Positions 14,501 through 26,639 of a stretch of 64,000 nt of DNA are shown here, in pieces. The stretch spans positions 7,263,221-7,327,220 of the forward strand of contig LR746270.1 of assembly GCA_902729315.2 (NCBI GenBank). The letters are read 5' to 3'. How positions within the stretch are numbered: position 1 is the stretch's first letter; every line of letters starts with the position of its first letter. The DNA is from Spirodela intermedia (taxonomy: Eukaryota; Streptophyta; Magnoliopsida; Alismatales; Araceae). Both the position numbers and the translations under genes were made by a program. The notes below the pieces were generated by a model. It did not search any database. It was not told where the DNA came from and worked only from the letters and a program-made list of their open reading frames with translations.

Positions 14501-14903
14501 AAATCTCAGTCTCTTCTCTCCCATTTACACCCTTGCATGGAATATCAATCGTATCTGTATCATATTCGCATTTGTAGCACAGAAGGCCCTCTGGTAAACT
14601 ACGTTGTGATTGACACGGTTGGCTACTGCCTCATGCTTCACAGGATTTGAACACCCTGTAATGGCCTGCTGCGGGTATGGAGGCCCCCCCCTGAACTATG
14701 ATAGTCGGATTTCCTGTGGAGAAACAAGAGTTTTGAATGGAAGTGCTGTGACGGCTGCTGGGTGCAATGATACCTCCAAGCATGTGAACTGGGATGGGAT
14801 TCACTACACAGAGGCTGCGAATCTTCATGTTTCTTCCCAAATACTCACTGGGAGGTTCTCCGATCCCATTTTTCCTGGCAGCATGCCCTTCCTCCTCAAG
14901 TAG
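8541..14903 (+). CDS. GDSL-type esterase/lipase, SGNH hydrolase family
   Basis: Five exons join in frame to 380 aa: 8541-8784, 9868-10068, 12035-12201, 13747-14017 and 14644-14903, all GT-AG. Residues 1-26 form a signal peptide, so the enzyme is probably secreted or wall-targeted. Block I is FGDSNSDTGG with nucleophile Ser40; block II is NFAAAGS (oxyanion Gly112); block III is GQND (Asn174); block V is WDGIHYTEAAN with Asp345 and His348. The whole SGNH set is present, so an active serine hydrolase acting on acyl or acetyl esters is expected. The length is normal for the plant family, and the five-exon form fits the clade that includes At1g54790. The natural substrate cannot be read from sequence. 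The ATG chosen starts the signal peptide. A copia element begins 33 bp after the stop, so the original 3' UTR is interrupted. Intron 1 opens with a duplicated donor (see findings). Confidence 0.95.
12791..13500. repeat. Dispersed repeat copy inside GDSL intron 3
   Basis: It begins with four degenerate ~30-bp units of the type CTTGAGTCCACAAG (near 12791, 12826, 12852, 12881). About 350 bp follow that resemble the copy at about 27.6-27.9 kb: both carry a 'TTAGGGTTACAAAGGGAC'-like segment, a GGAAAAGG segment, then ATTTTGAC, TGTGTCCAAA, and GAATTTGGGCCAAA followed by a GCATCTTGG segment. No coding frame is evident. The type of element is not recognised. Confidence 0.6.
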
Positions 14904-14936
14904 AAGCTCTGAGAACCACCAGCTTTGTGTTGATCT

Positions 14937-15262
14937 TGTTGAACATTCTAGGATTGTTTTTCCTTTCTATATGTTTCTTTTCCATTGTATTTCGTCCTTT
15001 CTTGTCATTCCTTGTGCTAAGTGGAGCCATTAGATTGTTAACATATCCACTTAAAGACTAATGTACTGGGCTGGGTCAATTAACTTATGTAACTCGTACT
15101 TAAGCAGGAAACCATGATAATTGACTAATTCAAGTTCAGAGTGAGGAAATCTTGCTCCAAGAAGTGGTGACTAGTTCATTTTTTTGGAAGAGGAGGATCG
15201 TGAAAATCAATTCTTTTCATTCTCCAAGTTGCACGAATCTCAATCAAGATCAATTGTCAACA
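14937..15262 (+). repeat. 5' LTR of the copia element
   Basis: A 326-bp LTR starting TGTTGAACATTC and ending TTGTCAACA, matched along its length by the copy at 19824-20139. Its 3' half carries an insertion (around 15180-15220) that the other LTR lacks. It may supply the polyadenylation signal for the GDSL transcript. Confidence 0.92.
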
Positions 15263-15274
15263 TGGTATCAGAGT
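15263..15274 (+). other. Primer binding site (initiator tRNA-Met type)
   Basis: TGGTATCAGAG lies immediately after the 5' LTR. It is the standard plant copia priming site complementary to the initiator Met tRNA 3' end. Confidence 0.9.
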
Positions 15275-15585
15275 GGTACTAATTTTGATAGAATCAGATA
15301 CTTCTTGTTTCTTGTTTCTTAAATCTTGTTTTTCATTTTGTGTTGGAGCAAACCAAGGAAGAAAGAAACCTTTTGCAAGCAGTAAACTAAGGTATTTTAG
15401 AAAGTACAAAGGAAAAGACTTTCACATTATATCTAATGATGATTGGAGAAAGGAAGATACTATATCATACTCTAAATATCTTAGAGAAACTTAGATTCAA
15501 TGGGATAAATCTTCATCAATGGGAATAGTTTGTTGATCTGGCACTTCTAAGGAGAAGTTAGATAGTTCACCTTATAAAATAATCA

Positions 15586-18500
15586 TTGAAGCAATCATAT
15601 CTGAAACATAGAGGATGGAAATTAGAAGAGGCTATTATTCATACATACCTGTTAAGTACAATGACACTAGAGATGTATGAGATTTATATTCATGTATTCG
15701 GTGAAGGCATTACCAAATCAGATTCACAAAAGCTATTTAAAGAAACACAACAATTGAAAGATTTATGGCCTGGTGGCTAAGGCAACACATTTAGTGCAAG
15801 AAAGTAAATATGTTATGAAATATTCATGCGAATTAAAGGTTATATGGAGGGAGATTGATCACTATTGGCTAGTAAAGAATCTTAGTTTTGAGGAGTATAT
15901 GTATACATTGAAACATAAAATGTATACATGCCTAATGGAATTGAATTCTAACTATGAAATCCTCAAGGGTCAAGTTCTCCATCATGAGAAGGTATATGAG
16001 TTGGATGAAACTATTCAAATTGTTATGGAAGAGGAGTAGATTGAGTTTAACCAATATTAGGATGAGTCAACAACATTCACCTCTAGCAAGCAAGGCTAGT
16101 TAATTCATTCTACGGAATTGATCAATTAGGGGAATCAATTAAGGAAAAAAAAATACAATCAAACCCCAACCATTGTATCATAAGGAAGATAGCAGAAGTG
16201 GGATAGCAAAGAGAACTTTTAGTTGTTCATATTGCAAGAAGAAGTGTCATACAAAAGAAGATGGTTGGAAGCTACATGGATGACCACCTCAATAGGGGAG
16301 AGCATAAGTGGCTAATTCCCAACTAGTAGAGACTATAGAAGGTCAATATGTGATGAAGGAACCTCTCAATCCTAATAATCAATAGAAGGGTGATAAATTT
16401 GAAAGATTGGGCCCAGCCCAATAGGGACAGCACACCCCCCACTTTAAGCACATTTTTGAAGGAGCCCGTGTTAAAAATTCAACAAGTTGACTCTGGTGCC
16501 ATGGAATAAACTTTTTTGAAATCATATGCATTCAACAAGTTTTCTAGTTTGTCTTGGATACTTGACTCTAGTGCCATGGACCATATGACCTCAATATGTG
16601 CAAATTTGTTGATTATGCAAAATGTGATGGGCAGAAAAAAGTTACTATAGCTGATATTGAGATTACAAGTTGAAGGGATTGAGAACTTGAAAATAAATCA
16701 TTTAGGCACTTTAAGAAATATTTTACATGTGCCTAAATTAAAGGCTCATCTGATTTCATAGCAAAAACTTGTTAAATATATTAATGGTCGTTTCATTCTT
16801 GAGGATGATGGATGTTCATTGTGTGACAAGGTCTCGGGGTTGAAAATTAGACATGTTAGTGAAAGAGATGGCTTGCTCTATTGGGACGAAGATGATCATA
16901 CATTGATGTCTATAAAGTAGTCACCTTGGAGTGGAGGAGTCAAGGAACACAAAAAGAATAGTATACTATTACAACACTACTATGTTGGCCATCTTTTATT
17001 TGATCTCTTAAAAATGTGGTTTCCTTTTATGTTTGAAGGTGTTGATGTTAAAACTTTAGTGTGTGAGGTTTATCAATTAGCCAAACATAAATGCTCCTCA
17101 TTTGAAAGTGCTGGTGAAAATAATATAATTTCTTTATATCATATACACAACAATATCTAGGGGCCATCACCTATGACTAGTTTGTCTAAATGTAGGTGGT
17201 TTATCTTATTTGTTGATGATTGTACTAGGTTCACTTGGGTTTACCTACTAAAATCAAAATCATACATCACTCAAGTAGTGAAAACTTTTTGTCAAATGAT
17301 TTGTAGTCAATTTGGAACTATTGTCAAGAGGTTTAGATCAGACAATACAAGAAATTATTTCAACTTGACTATGTCCTCTTACTTTGATCAGGAAACGATA
17401 ATTCATGAGTCATCTTGCGTCAATATAATCTAGTAAGATGAATTGGTTGAGAAGAAAATTGAACATTTATTGGATACAACTAGAGCTCTTTTATTTCAAC
17501 AAGTTCCAAGGTAATATTAGGGTGAAGTTGTTCTGCCTAGTACTCATCTTATCAATAGAATTCTAGCTAAATATTTAAGATATCAAAGTCCTATGGAACT
17601 ATTCAGTAGATTTTATCCTCATGTGAAACTAAAGACTCACCTTCATCTAAGGGTATTTAGATGTATTGTCTATGTTCATACTCAAGGCAACCTAATGAGA
17701 AAACTAGATTTACAATCTATTAAATATATATTTTGTTGGGTACTCAACTATACAAAAGGGTTATATGTTATAATCTCATTTCTAAAAACTTCTTCATCTC
17801 AACTAGTGTGACTTTTAATGAGTTGGAGTGAGATTATGAGGTAAGAAATCTACAAGAGATAGAGAACTTGATTGCTGATCCTAAGTTATAGGACAAAATA
17901 GATTCATGATTTAGGAGACACTCATTCTTAGAATCAAAGAAGTACGAGTGCAATGGAGACAACTTAGAGTGGAGACACAAAATATGCTAACAAATATAAA
18001 TAATTTACCTACATTATAGAGAGGATCATAAGAATAAACTAGTCCAAGTACAAGAGACATACCTCAAATTGATAATACTGACTAAGAAAAGGACCACCAG
18101 TTCACTAACAACTAATTCATTGAAACCAATGATGAGGAGCAACTAGATTGACCCATTACTTTGTGCAAAGGGAAGATAATTTGTATAAAGAAACCACTCT
18201 ATTCTATGGTCAACTACCTATCATATGATACATTGACATTATTTATATAATATTTTTCTCATTAACCTGAAGATAATTATTATCCCCATGATAGCAAAAG
18301 AAGCTTTGTCATATAAAGATTAGAGTCATGTCATGAATAAAGAAATTTAAGCACTAGAGGAGGAATTGTACATGTGACTTAGTCCCTTTACCTTAAGGAA
18401 AAAAGGTGGTTGGTTGTAAGTAGGTTTATACTCCTAAGTATAAAGCTGATGGAACATTAGAAATATACATGCAAAGTTGATGGCTAAAGGCTATTCACAA

Positions 18501-19440
18501 TCTTATGGAATTGATTATTCTGAGACATGTTCTCTTGTTGTGAAGTTGAATATTATCTAGATACTTATAGCATTGGTAGTAAATCTAGGATGAGAAATGT
18601 GTCAATTCAATGTGAAAAATATATTTATTTACAGAAATTTAGATGAAGAAATATACAATGTACCTCTAGGTTACACATTTACCCATCAAAATAATGTTGT
18701 TTGTAGGTTAAAGAAATTTTTATATGGCTTGAAAAAATCACCTTGAGCCTAGTTTGAGAGATTTACTCAAGCTATGAAGGGATTCAAGTACCTACAAAGC
18801 AATGGGGGTCACACTCTCTTTATTAAGCATGGTGCCCCAAACAAGGTTATAACTTTAATTGTATATGTAGATGATATATCATAACATGAGAGATATTGAG
18901 GAGATTAAATGCCTTGGCCAAAATCTATCTAGAGAATTTTATATCAAAACTCTAGGAAGTCTAAAATACTTTTTGGGAATTAAGGTTGTATACTCAAAGA
19001 AATGAGTATTTCTTTCACAACACAAATATATTTTAGATTTACTTTAGGAAATTAGAAAATTTGATTGTAAACCTATTGACACTCCGGTTGATCCCAACTT
19101 GAGTTTGGTAGACGTTACATACTCTAATCAGGTGGACAAAAATTCATATCAATGGTTGATTGGGGGGTTGATCCATCTAAATCATACCATCTAGATATAA
19201 CATTTGTAATGAATGTACTCAGTCAGCATATGAATGACCCAAGGGAGACACACCTACAAGCAACATATTGAGTGTTGGCATGTTTAAAGACAACAATACG
19301 ACAAGGCATTATATTCATGAAAGGAGAGAATTCTTCTATTGAAATCTACATTGATGCAAATTATGTAGGGTCTATCATAGATTGCAGAACAACATCTGGT
19401 TACTGTACATTTGTTTGTGAAATCTTGTAACCTAGAGAAG
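15586..19440 (+). pseudogene. Broken copia gag-pol polyprotein
   Basis: Fragments in several frames. The Gag zinc knuckle at about 16223-16279 reads CSYCKKKCHTKEDGWKLHG, with the last Cys replaced by Gly. The protease active site near 16560 reads LDSSAMDHMT where the family has DSGA. The integrase core at 17173-17433 carries FILFVDDCTRFTWVYLLKSK, preceded by remains of the HHCC finger. Reverse transcriptase remains at about 18600-18880 include LKKFLYGLKKSP and, further on, IVYVDDIS. The RNase H remnant near 19340-19410 reads YIDANYVGSIIDCRTTSGYC. Stops and frame changes between and within domains rule out a working polyprotein. Confidence 0.88.
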
Positions 19441-19810
19441 CAAGAAACGACAAGTAGTTGTATGGTCTAGTGTTGAAGTAGAATTTAAGGCATAAGCTCA
19501 AGGGATATATGAAGGGTTATCGATTTGAGGCTTTGTTGGACGAATTGAGAATCAACCAATCAAATCATATGAAACTCTTTTGCATCAACAAGTTAGTAAT
19601 GATTATTTTATGAAATCTTATAAAACATGATATAACTAAACACATTGAGGTTGATTGATATTTTATCAAAGAAAAAATAGAAACATAATATGTAAATCTA
19701 ATATATGTTAGAACATCAAAACAAATTGCTAACATATTCACAAAGGGACTCATAAGACCAATATTTCAAAGGATGGTATCCAAGTTGTGCATGGAAAACA
19801 TTCATACCCA

Positions 19811-19823
19811 ACTAGAGGGGTGG
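19811..19823 (+). other. Polypurine tract
   Basis: The purine-rich run around AGAGGGGTGG abuts the 3' LTR, as expected for the plus-strand priming site of the copia element. Confidence 0.8.
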
Positions 19824-20139
19824 TGTTGAACTTTCTAGGATTGTTTTTCCTTTCCATATGTGTTTCATTTTCATTGTATTTTCATCATTTCCTATTATTC
19901 CCTATGTTAAGTGGATCCATTTGACTATTAATAGATCCACTTAAAGATAATGTAACGGGCATGGCCCATTAACTCATGTAATCAGTACTTTTTTTCTTCT
20001 TCTCATGTAACCAGTACTTAAGGAGGAAACCATGATAATTTAGGTATGTATTTTTGGAGTGAGGAAATTTTTCTCCAAGAAGTGGTGACTAGTTCATTCT
20101 TCAAGTTGCATGAATCTTAATCAAGATCAATTGTCAACA
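19824..20139 (+). repeat. 3' LTR of the copia element
   Basis: A 316-bp LTR collinear with the 5' LTR. It contains a small internal duplication where two copies of a CATGTAAYCAGTACTT segment flank a T/C-rich run (around 19975-20025). Confidence 0.92.
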
Positions 20140-23100
20140 GATCAAATGTTTCTCTTTCTATCCTTAAAACTCATAGGCTTTGATTAGAAAGGATAAATAT
20201 ATCTTGTGGAGTGGTGATAGTGGGCTAATGCTGAATTCTTTGAATTCTCTAAATGCCTTCGATTGGTCAGCCCTCATGCATTTATTTATGGATAAATCTT
20301 CATTTACGACCTTGTCTATGATGATGTCAATTGTGGTTCCATATTAATGGTGACAATTTTTATCAAATTGGTTAACATTAATAACAAAAAATCATCAACT
20401 CCTTCATGATCTTCATTGAACCATTGTACCTTGAAATCTTCCCATAGTTCTTCAGCTACTCTAGATATATATATACATATATATATATTTATATATTTAT
20501 ATAATATCCCATTAGTTAGATTTCATCAAAGAGGGTTTCTTTATATAGGCCATTTTAGAAGGGGAAACAAACCGGCATGAAATTATAATGACTTTGTCAC
20601 TCCTTTTGATGTGTTTCTTTTAAGAAATGCTATTTAAAATCTAAGTTGGGGATCTCCTAACTTGTGGCTGCCAATTATATCACAGAATCAGAACCTACCT
20701 AGTTTTTTTTTTGTAATGAAGAATATCATCACACAAATAAGATAGAGGAATTATGATACATTCAATGGTGAGATCAAAATATTCTCTAACATGGGGAATT
20801 TACTATGAGAGATTTGATAATACTAGCTCTCTTGTAAGAGCTACAAGTATTTTTGATAGACTACATCTCCCTTGCACAAGTAGTTTGCATTCTATGCACT
20901 AAGAAGATGGAACCAAAGAAATTTTTGGCCTATCTCGTAAAGCTCATCTCTGTCCAAGGATTTACTTGAGTGCCTTTTCTCATCTATTCATTTTCTTTCT
21001 TTCTTGTTTTGGATGGATCAAAAGAAAAAAAGGGAAGCCCATGATAAATCAAAGATAAAACTTTTCTCATTGCTGTAAATAACTTTTTTGGATGTGTTGA
21101 GGAGGCAAATATAATATTTTACAATGTAAATGAGATCAAGATGAGCCCCCTTATCTCTTTTTAATAGGCATCTATGTGAGGCCTCTTATTGATTTTTCAC
21201 AAAAATTGTGAATTACATCTTCAACAAAGGAATTATATACTACCATAAGAATACCTTAGATGATGATTTTATGATACTGCATGGTAATTTTTAAATTAAA
21301 TATTTTTAATATTATCATTTGATAATTTTTTTTGTGGTGAATATTAATCCACAACATGAAATCGATGATTAGCCTATTTCACACTAACTCTGTGTTCTGC
21401 ATCTTACAAGAATTCATACTAGTATGAAGTGAAAACATGATAAAGTGGCTAAACAAATTTTGAGTCAGTGAATTTGTTAGTTTGGTTTATAATTAAGCCA
21501 TGGGTATTCCACTAATCTAATGGTAGGAAAGCTTTTACTCATAAAGGATGCATTCTTAGTGTGATTTAGATCTTGACTGTCTATTTTGGTAACTCTTTCT
21601 CCTATAGCTTTTTTTCTCAATAGAGATTTCCTATTCCTATGCTTCTTCCATCTTCTATTTTATTTTAATCTTGTGCAGTTGGAATCTTGTGCGATTGACA
21701 TGGAAGCATACTTTGTGTCACCCAAAAAGATAAGTGCTTTGTTTTGACTGTTGTCATAGTTTTCTTATGTTTCAGAGTATTGTAAGGGGAAAGAGACACA
21801 CAACACACAAACTTTTATTGATTTTCCTGAGCCCTTTTTGTAAAGAGTGTTGTCCTAAACAAGCTTATAGGTGATTTGTTGGCTAGAAGACTGTCCCTTT
21901 TTCCAAAGTGAAACCATCATAATTATAACTGATTACTTCCATAAAATGTGATAATATTAGGTGAATATTGTCTAATGTCCCTTAGTCTCCTTGCCCTTGT
22001 CTAGTCTAAACTGGTTACCAAATGCTCCTATATCTTGGGACAAAGTTAGCTTCTGAGTCAACTAAATAGTCTGCAGTAATTTATCTGACCAACTCATGGT
22101 ATTATTCTATTTTTACATTATGATTTAAAATACTTTGGTAAATGACGAAGTATCAACATGTTCCAAATCCTTTGTTGAGAATACTTTGGTAAATTATTTC
22201 TGCCAACAACAATAAGATTTCATTGTTTCCAAATTATTTCACGTGTCCTCTTTCCTTGTGTAGAGATGTAAATGGGCTAATAGAAATAAGCCAGACGATT
22301 TGGCACTGATTATTCTAACAGGCAAGGAGATGAGCTTAACCTGAGAGAATTCGAATATAATTATTATCAATGAGTACTCAGGGTGCAACGTTAGAGATTG
22401 ATGAAGCACAAAAACTGCACAATTTTGAAGTAATAAAAATATAAATATAGTACAATTTGGAGTACTAAGGAAAAGACTTTTAAATCGCTCAAGCCAACAG
22501 TATTTATTGGGTTCCCGATGAATTATTCTGTCTAACGATAAACAGTTTGGGAAAATATAATTGCATGGTCTCACGAGTCTGCGGTTCCTTGAACTTTCTA
22601 GGGATAACGCTGGTTCCTTGAAATTTCTGCGGTTCATTTCAGTGGTTAATTTCACAGATCCAGTGAATGCTTACGTTTTTCTGAAAGACCAATGAGAATA
22701 TGCTCGGACACTTTCTGTGGAAGCTTATGCTCGGACCAAGCTTGTTATCAGTCAAATGTCTATTTAAAGATAACTTTTTCTTTGCTAAAATGGAATGAAG
22801 TGTCTGGTCGAACACTGTTGGTCCTGAGAGGAGAGTGGTTTTTGTTGGGTTTTTAGTTTCTCGAAGCTAATCCAGGACACCCAGAAGTCATAATTTTCTT
22901 ACATCGTCAAAATGATCTACAAAGGATGAGGTGGGCTTCCCACAGTCACGTTTAATACATCCTCGCTAACAGTAGAAAGCCAATACATTCTTCTCTGACA
23001 GTAGATGATAACGCCCGCCGCGCTACAAAACCAAAGAGAGCTCGATGACAGCAACTCAAAGATAAAATCGGAAAACTACTTGTACATATCTGACAATGCT

Positions 23101-25241
23101 AGAAGAGAACATCAGGGTTGTCTTTCTCTCCTCCACCATCGAGCTTAGAATCTCAACTCTCTACTGCGCTTGACGGTTATCTCATCGTTACTGAGAGAGT
23201 TTAAGGCTTGTTTGAGGCATCAAAAGGAGCTGAATATTGATGTTCCGAAAAGGAAATAATCGGGCACAAAGGCAAAAAGGCACAAAGACAAACTTTGTTT
23301 GGAAGTGAAGAAGACTCCACTATTATTTGTTCAATCCTGGCGTATACACCCCCAAGTTTGCAGGCGTTTGCTCTTTGCCTCTTCTTTACTGCTATAGTTT
23401 GCACGATTTTCCTTGTGCTCATGCAGTAAAGGAACAAAAAGAACTAACGTGGGGCTGTCGTCCTATGGTTCAGGGCTGACTAAGCGTGCTGGAATGCTCA
23501 TAGATATGAGCCTCTCGCTGCCGCACAAGACGGTCCCAGTTTTTGTAGTCAACATCATTTCACAGAAAAGGTTCAAGCATTCAGAGGATATTTACCTTCC
23601 AAGACAGAAACGAGCTTCACCCAATATAATGAGTGATAATTCCAGTGTTTTGTGCAGCTGAATGGGGTAAAAAGGACCCATTTTACACTCGTTGTATACG
23701 CGGTTTGTTAAATGTGAGGTTTCTTAGTATGTTATATTGTATGCTCGTAATTTTGGAAGGGAAAAGGTATGCTGCATCTGTCTGTGGAGCCTTTTTCCTT
23801 TTCTCGTCCTCATCATATTCGAAGATTGAAGTGTAGCAGCGAAAATCTAGCGTTAGCTTTGAAATAGCCCCAGGATTCTTCTCCTCTAAGAGGATTTTCT
23901 ACGGGTATAACTTGCGATGCCGAGTACGTTTTCGAAGTTACAAGCTAAATAAGTACATAGAATCGTCCATTCATTTTGCATCGCCCTCTCACGTCAGCGT
24001 TCAGATCTTCTAAAGAATCATGACACTGGAATAATGATTTCTTGTTTCCCGTAACGATTATGGGTATAAAAACGATGGATATAATAAATACCTGTAATCA
24101 AGAAGATCGAATCGTAGTGAATAATTTTGTACCTAGTCGTCACAGGGTGGAAACATATCCAAACACGAGTGAAGATCGTCCACTGGATTCGTCCTTCCGT
24201 GAGCAGCTAGCAAACCGACAGATACAATAGGCTTCTAAGGTGAACTTTCATGGCTGCTGACACGTGATTAGGCAAGCCGTAATGTACGCAGCAGCCAAGG
24301 AGAACCACGATCACAAACATCAAACGAAAGGATTCCACCTTACAGGTAGTACGCCTTCGTTACAGCAACCGGATCACACAAAATAGACATGCGTATTCCG
24401 ATCAAGGATCTGGGGGAAGATTCTTTATTCAATGGAGTTGCGTTTACTAAGTTCTATTCTTCATTTCCTTCCTTACAAAGAAGACGATTAATTTTCTCGC
24501 TTTTATTGCAATATCACGATTCACCGGGTGTTTTCCTGATACCCTCGAGATCCGCAGACCTTAAATTATTTTACAGAAGATCTCGTCTTCTGTGGATTCA
24601 GACGCCTGATTCTAGCGTTTGTCATTTTTCGTAGTTGGAAACATGGACTTAAGAGATGAGAGCTTCACCGATTACGCGATTTTTGCCACTCTGGGCTAAA
24701 TGAATTATTAATTGGGGCAACTGCCTCTTGCTAAAAACAAGATCCACAAAGGATTCGCGTTGCTAAAATATTATGTGAAAAGCCATGTATCTAAAGAGGC
24801 TTGTCCTTCTGCGAGAAAGAGTATCATGCATCGGGACGGCATAAAAAGGCGATTGGTTGGTAAAAAAGAAGAAACAGACGGAGCAAAGGGTAACTTAGGT
24901 TCGCATAGCGAACAATTGCATGTAGTCATATCCGAATCGAGTAGAGAAGAAAACATGAATCTAATTAGAGGTGAATGTAAAGGTGATGATTCTTTTTCCA
25001 CATTACCAAAGGGAAACCAAATCTAATGAGTTTATTGCTCCCTATTGACGCGCAGTAAGAAAAAACGATAGATATACGCTGAGCTGCGAAATGGAAGTAA
25101 ATTTAAAACGACCATCTCTCTATTTCAGGAAAAAAATCGGGGAACTTTTAATGGAATTGAAAATCAAAAGTTTACTTCTTAAGATTCGTCTCCCCAATTA
25201 GTATTATGAAGGCACAAACCACCCACCGGTTTCTTGTGAGC
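20140..25241. other. Intergenic region between copia element and peptide gene 1
   Basis: No supportable gene. 20140-22900 is AT-rich and includes an (AT)n run near 20466-20510. From about 22900 to 25100 the sequence is less AT-rich and has several short open frames, the longest convincing-looking one at 24712-25026 (104 aa, plus) with no family match I recognise. The sequence just left of 25242 is the upstream region of peptide gene 1. Confidence 0.5.
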
Positions 25242-25247
25242 TATAAG
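25242..25247 (+). promoter_or_regulatory. TATA box of peptide gene 1
   Basis: TATAAG within GAGCTATAAGTAC, 82 bp before the start codon. All three peptide genes have a GCTATAA box at about 80 bp from their ATG, which supports this placement. Confidence 0.65.
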
Positions 25248-25323
25248 TACACGTCTCATTCTACCTTTGATTTACGCACATAGCAGTAAGCCGACCCAGC
25301 GAGAAAAGCCCGCGAGGACAACG

Positions 25324-25716
25324 ATGGCATCAAAGCATTACCCCCTTACAATCGCCAAGCTTCTGACAGTTATGTCGCTTCTAGCCTTTTTCATCTCGTC
25401 AGGTATGTCGCGAGCAAACCTATTCCATAGATAAGAGTTCCATTTAGCACACATGCTGGGTATTTGATAAGTATCCTATTAGTGGTGCATGGGAAAACTA
25501 CAACAAACTATAGCGACATTCTGTGCATTTTGTGACTTGTTTCTTTTTGTTATGTACACAGCTGTGGCACAGACTATATGCCCTCCAGCAGCATACTGCT
25601 CTACCTCTCAGAAAAGGTGCACCGCAATTGACTGCGCTGTACAATGCTTGTCAGAAAACAAGGGAAGCACAAGTTCATGTTGTGGAAGCAACGGTTTGTG
25701 CTGCTGCTACAGATAA
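25324..25716 (+). CDS. Secreted ten-cysteine peptide 1 (defensin-like)
   Basis: Two exons, 25324-25402 and 25562-25716, joined at a phase-1 GT-AG intron (159 bp), give 77 aa. Residues 1 to about 29 form a hydrophobic signal peptide ending in AVA, probably cut before Gln. The mature part of about 48 aa has ten cysteines in the order C-x5-C-x6-C-x4-C-x3-C-x10-CC-x5-CCC and ends CCCYR. Two more copies with the same spacing and intron lie at 33.0 and 37.1 kb. The C-x3-C plus C-x-C spacing recalls the cysteine-stabilised alpha-beta fold of defensin-like peptides, but the CC and CCC blocks do not fit the classical eight-cysteine defensin pattern. A role as an extracellular antimicrobial or signalling peptide is inference. 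It could also be a different disulfide-rich family that I do not recognise. The start is the first ATG after the TATA box. Confidence 0.85.
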
Positions 25717-26639
25717 TACGTGGCATCTTTCTGATGTGCCTCTGCCTTCGTCAATAAAAAATCCTTTAATACGCAGTCTGCTATGGTTATCCCAATATTA
25801 CTGATTTTGAAATAAGTTATTTCCAAATATCAGTAAATCCTTCAAAGGTCTTGTGTGGATGCTCCCTATGGATACCATTCATATACAAACAGTGTGACAA
25901 ATAGTTATATGATTTATCCACTACGTAAAAAAAGGGATAAATCTTGGGACAAACATAACAGCGCCATTTTGACGTGATAATCCAAGGGTAGTCACATCAC
26001 TAGAGCATCTGAAAATTACACCAGCAGAGGCGCCAAGTAAAATTAAATCTCTTGTTGAACTTTGATTAGTAATGAACCTGCCATCGGGACCACACCATCA
26101 AAAATGAGCTCCACTCTTTGCATGTTTACCACTGAATTACAACATTTTAATTTCCTAAGATCTATCGCTTTGGAATTTATTGGTAATTCAATCAAAAGGG
26201 TTTTCTCTGATTAAATTAAAAAAGATTTAACTCTTTCTAAAAACAAATGTACTGGAGGTTTCAGAATGACATAATGTTATGAGTGTATGCTTATCCTTTA
26301 CGTGATGGTACATGTCATGCAACTCTACCATTTGTAATACAACTCGTGTGTTAAAACTAATGAAAATTGAATGTTTTGTGAAAAAAATTCGTTAGATGGT
26401 ATTATTTGTGGAAACAAATTAGTTGTCCATCAAAGAATATCAAACAAATATTTTTTTCCTTTATCACATGTAGTTTAGCAGTTTGAGAAACTGATTGCAT
26501 GCAAAGGTTCTTTGAGCTGAAGACAAATTGAGTTTATGACAAACATTCTTTGAACCAAACCCAAATGTTCTAACCAATGTTCTAACAAAAGGCACTACTG
26601 AATTCAATAATAATTTATTTTCTCTACTAACATAAATTT

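Larger units (their letters stand above)
14937..20139 (+). mobile_element. Ty1/copia LTR retrotransposon, decayed
   Basis: A 5.2-kb element bounded by TG...CA LTRs at 14937-15262 and 19824-20139. A tRNA-Met type PBS (TGGTATCAGAG) directly follows the 5' LTR, and a purine-rich tract precedes the 3' LTR. Internal order is gag, protease, integrase, reverse transcriptase, RNase H, which is diagnostic of copia. Flanking 5-mers are gatct on the left and gatca on the right, a target duplication with one mismatch. Many stops and frameshifts break the polyprotein, so it is not autonomous. The LTRs differ by substitutions and indels, so the insertion is not recent. It sits just beyond the GDSL stop codon, in the same orientation. 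Confidence 0.93.

Noticed and set aside
22239-22655. 138-aa open frame on the minus strand
   Set aside because: AT-rich region, no domain, no splice or promoter support; probably a chance frame.
24200-24340. Possible fourth, broken ten-cysteine peptide on the minus strand near a GGCTGCTGCGTAC word
   Set aside because: Only one short stretch looks similar to the CCC end; no cysteine pattern, signal peptide or intron could be found around it.
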